Source: RGIG6291 sp964602275
GTDB lineage: Bacteria; Bacillota; Clostridia; TANB77; UBA1234
Length of the DNA stretch: 7,877 bases
Direction: 5' to 3'
Assembly: GCA_964602275.1 (NCBI GenBank)
Contig: CAZRQF010000045.1
Span: forward strand, 1 to 7,877
A program made the translations under genes and the position numbers. Position 1 is the first letter of the stretch. The number at the start of each line of letters is the position of its first letter. Positions 6,384 to 7,877 of the stretch are shown here, in pieces. The notes below the pieces were generated by a model. It made no database searches, was not told the origin of the DNA, and saw nothing but the letters and a program-made list of their open reading frames with translations.

Positions 6384-6417
6384 ATTACTTGTAAATTTAA
6401 ATAAAGGGGACTAAAAC

Positions 6418-7689
6418 ATGGAAATTAAATTTTTAAATCAACCAAAAGAAGTAATTTTAGAAGAAAAGTTGAAAGAAAGATTATCTGAAAGTTTTGATAA
6501 GATTTGGATTGTTGCGGGTTTTGTTAAGGATTCAGGTGTTGAAATTTTATTACCAGAGCTTGAACAGGCTATAAAAAATGGTAGTGCTGTTGAGATGATA
6601 CTTGGCGTGGATAATAAAAATACATCTAAAGATATGCTTAAAAAGCTTTTGGATATTGGCTGTAATGTGAGAGTGCATATTAATAAAGAAGACTCAAAGC
6701 TAGAAACTAGAGTTTATGCTTTTGAAAGTGAAAAAGGCGATTCTGTAATATATTTATCAGGTGCTAAGTTTTCAGAGAGCGGTCTTACAGAAAATAAATG
6801 TTTAGTTACCGAAATTGTGTACGGAGAAAATGAGAAAAAAGAATTTAATAAGATTAAGATAAGCATTGAAAATGGTGCAAATTCATCTGAAATTTTTAAA
6901 CTGGATTTTGAAAAGTTGAAAAAACTTGCTGAAAATGGTGAGATTTTAGCAAGAATTACAGAGAGAAAAATTCCTAGAATTAGTGAGCTTTATAAGGTTG
7001 AAAATGTAAATGTTGGAATGCAAGAATATGATGAAAGCTCAAGCTTTGATATAAAAGAACATATAAATGAAGACCTTGATATAGAAATTGATTTACCACT
7101 AAAAGATGAAGTAAAGCTTCAAAGTAGTTTGGGTGCTGAAGTTGAACAGAAGATTATAAAAAGTTCTGCTCAAAAAGAAGATACTTCTGAAAGTGCAAAA
7201 GTTTCTTCAAAATTAATCTTAAACGAAAAAGAATTAAATTATGAAATGATGAATACTTTTATAATTCAAACGAATAAGATTGCAGAAGTTGGCGTGACAG
7301 CAGGTGAGTTAAAAATTCCTAGTTATATTGCAGAAAATATGAATAAGTTTTTTGATTATCCAGATATGTTCCATGTTGTAGAAGATGCAAAAGGCAAGTT
7401 AAAAGATACTGCGATAGTTAAGTTTAAGATATATGATAACAAGATAAATAAAAGAGATATATTAGATGAAGATGTAAAAATATATGTTACAGAAAAATAT
7501 GTTGCTATTAACTCTGATAAGATTAAAGAGCTTAATGTTTGTGAGAATGATATTATAAGAATTGCCAAAGAAGAAAAAGGCGTGTATTCTTGTGATATTA
7601 TAAGGCAAAATACGGAAGAATATCTTGTGTGGGAAGGATTTTGTACAAATAAGTTAAAAGGAACAAGCAGAAGATTTGGAATAATTTAA
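6418..7689 (+). CDS. Degenerate phospholipase-D-like domain protein of unknown function
   Basis: A 423-residue soluble protein. Residues ~1-135 look like the small PLD-type domain found in some nucleases and helicases: an alternating beta/alpha pattern (KIWIVAGFVKDSGVEILLPEL at 28-48), then VYAFESEKGDSVIYLSGAKF and SGLTENK (99-127), the positions where active members have HxK and GSxN followed by G(L/I)T-N. Here the HxK site reads ETR (96-98) and the GSxN site reads SGAK, so the catalytic His and Asn are missing and hydrolysis is unlikely. Residues ~195-270 form an acidic, Ser-rich linker. Residues ~273-423 look like a second compact domain that I do not recognise. AGGGGA (6405-6410) lies 7 bases before the ATG. 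It is divergent from mazF. A DNA- or RNA-binding role is inference only. Confidence 0.75.
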   Translation: MEIKFLNQPKEVILEEKLKERLSESFDKIWIVAGFVKDSGVEILLPELEQAIKNGSAVEMILGVDNKNTSKDMLKKLLDIGCNVRVHINKEDSKLETRVYAFESEKGDSVIYLSGAKFSESGLTENKCLVTEIVYGENEKKEFNKIKISIENGANSSEIFKLDFEKLKKLAENGEILARITERKIPRISELYKVENVNVGMQEYDESSSFDIKEHINEDLDIEIDLPLKDEVKLQSSLGAEVEQKIIKSSAQKEDTSESAKVSSKLILNEKELNYEMMNTFIIQTNKIAEVGVTAGELKIPSYIAENMNKFFDYPDMFHVVEDAKGKLKDTAIVKFKIYDNKINKRDILDEDVKIYVTEKYVAINSDKIKELNVCENDIIRIAKEEKGVYSCDIIRQNTEEYLVWEGFCTNKLKGTSRRFGII

Positions 7690-7714
7690 AAATAGATTAA
7701 AAATCAAAAAACAT

Positions 7715-7743
7715 TTGTAGGGGTCGGCGTCCTCGGCGACCCG
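7715..7743. repeat. GC-rich REP-like palindromic element
   Basis: GGGTCG (7721-7726) and CGACCC (7737-7742) form a 6-bp stem, extended after one G-G mismatch by two more pairs around the loop TCCT. It is preceded by TTGTAG. The element has 21 G or C bases of 29 in a region otherwise nearly all A and T, and it is not followed by a T-run on either strand, so it is not a standard terminator. From memory, similar TGTAGGGG palindromes recur between genes in gut Clostridia, but only one copy is seen here. Confidence 0.55.
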
Positions 7744-7776
7744 AAAAAATGACTCAAATATTTTTTTCATAACTCC

Positions 7777-7805
7777 TTGCATTTGGTTTTGGATATTGAT
7801 AAAAT
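7777..7805 (+). promoter_or_regulatory. Candidate extended -10 promoter for the gene starting at 7853
   Basis: TTGCAT (7777-7782), a 17-base spacer and TAAAAT (7800-7805) with TGA directly before it give an extended -10 promoter 47 bases upstream of the next start. The layout is the same as at 6355-6383. Confidence 0.5.
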
Positions 7806-7825
7806 TTTGCTATGACAAAACCAAA
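7782..7825. promoter_or_regulatory. 10-bp perfect inverted repeat over the last promoter, possible operator
   Basis: TTTGGTTTTG (7782-7791) and CAAAACCAAA (7816-7825) are exact complements separated by 24 bases. The left arm follows the -35 box; the right arm starts near the predicted transcription start (~7812). The pair brackets the -10, as an operator bound by two dimers or by one large protein would. Only the right arm would be in the RNA, so a transcript hairpin from this promoter is unlikely. Confidence 0.4.
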
Positions 7826-7852
7826 AAATGTGGATAAAAGGGGTGTGTTTTG

Positions 7853-7877
7853 ATGGAAAATTCATATGGAAAAATAA
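7853..7877 (+). CDS. Start of an unidentified gene, cut by the window edge
   Basis: An ATG at 7853 opens a frame reading MENSYGKI to the window end. AAAGGGG (7837-7843) lies 9 bases upstream, and a promoter with an inverted repeat precedes it. Eight codons are too few to identify the product. Confidence 0.6.

Noticed and set aside
6237..6400. Short minus-strand frames of about 20 codons upstream of mazF, considered as an antitoxin.
   Set aside because: They are far shorter than any MazE, lack its DNA-binding and acidic tail pattern, and have no good ribosome binding sites.

Overview
The window is AT-rich bacterial DNA with strong Shine-Dalgarno sites, short intergenic gaps, several sigma-A-type promoters and hairpin-plus-T-run terminators. 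A minD-minE-rodA block (MinE is absent from most Bacilli), a MazF closely resembling Bacillus EndoA and a UPF0316 protein together point to a Clostridia-like Firmicute, probably an uncultured gut-type lineage. The exact taxon cannot be read from this window.

Layout. Positions 1-530 (minus) hold an almost complete UPF0316 membrane protein, divergent from an M18 metallo-aminopeptidase (686-2098, plus) across a short bidirectional promoter region. A clear terminator (2125-2157) closes the aminopeptidase unit. A new promoter then starts the cell-shape and division block: minD (2249-3043), minE (3086-3715) and, after a weaker hairpin, rodA (3785-4892) and dusB (4906-5868). A hairpin overlapping the end of dusB terminates both dusB and the convergent mazF (minus, 5879-6217). 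A divergent control region with an imperfect 28-bp palindrome separates mazF from a 423-residue protein with a degenerate phospholipase-D-like N-terminal domain (6418-7689). The right end carries a GC-rich hairpin element, a promoter overlapped by a 10-bp inverted repeat, and the first eight codons of another gene.

How the genes fit. MinD and MinE position the division site and RodA polymerises glycan for elongation, so 2249-4892 is a growth and division cluster. minC, normally just upstream of minD in Clostridia, is missing at this position. dusB (tRNA modification) appears to be a passenger at the 3' end. mazF has no adjacent antitoxin gene.

Most worth a second look: MinE has a tail of about 110 residues rich in Lys and Glu, more than doubling its normal length; rodA is split by a net +1 frameshift in an otherwise intact, essential-type gene, next to a CGG codon; an orphan mazF lies divergent to a PLD-like protein that has lost its catalytic residues, with a palindromic site over their promoters; and the last two plus-strand genes have promoters of the same TTGCAT-N14-TGN-TAAAAT form. 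I saw no tRNA, rRNA, CRISPR array or insertion sequence.
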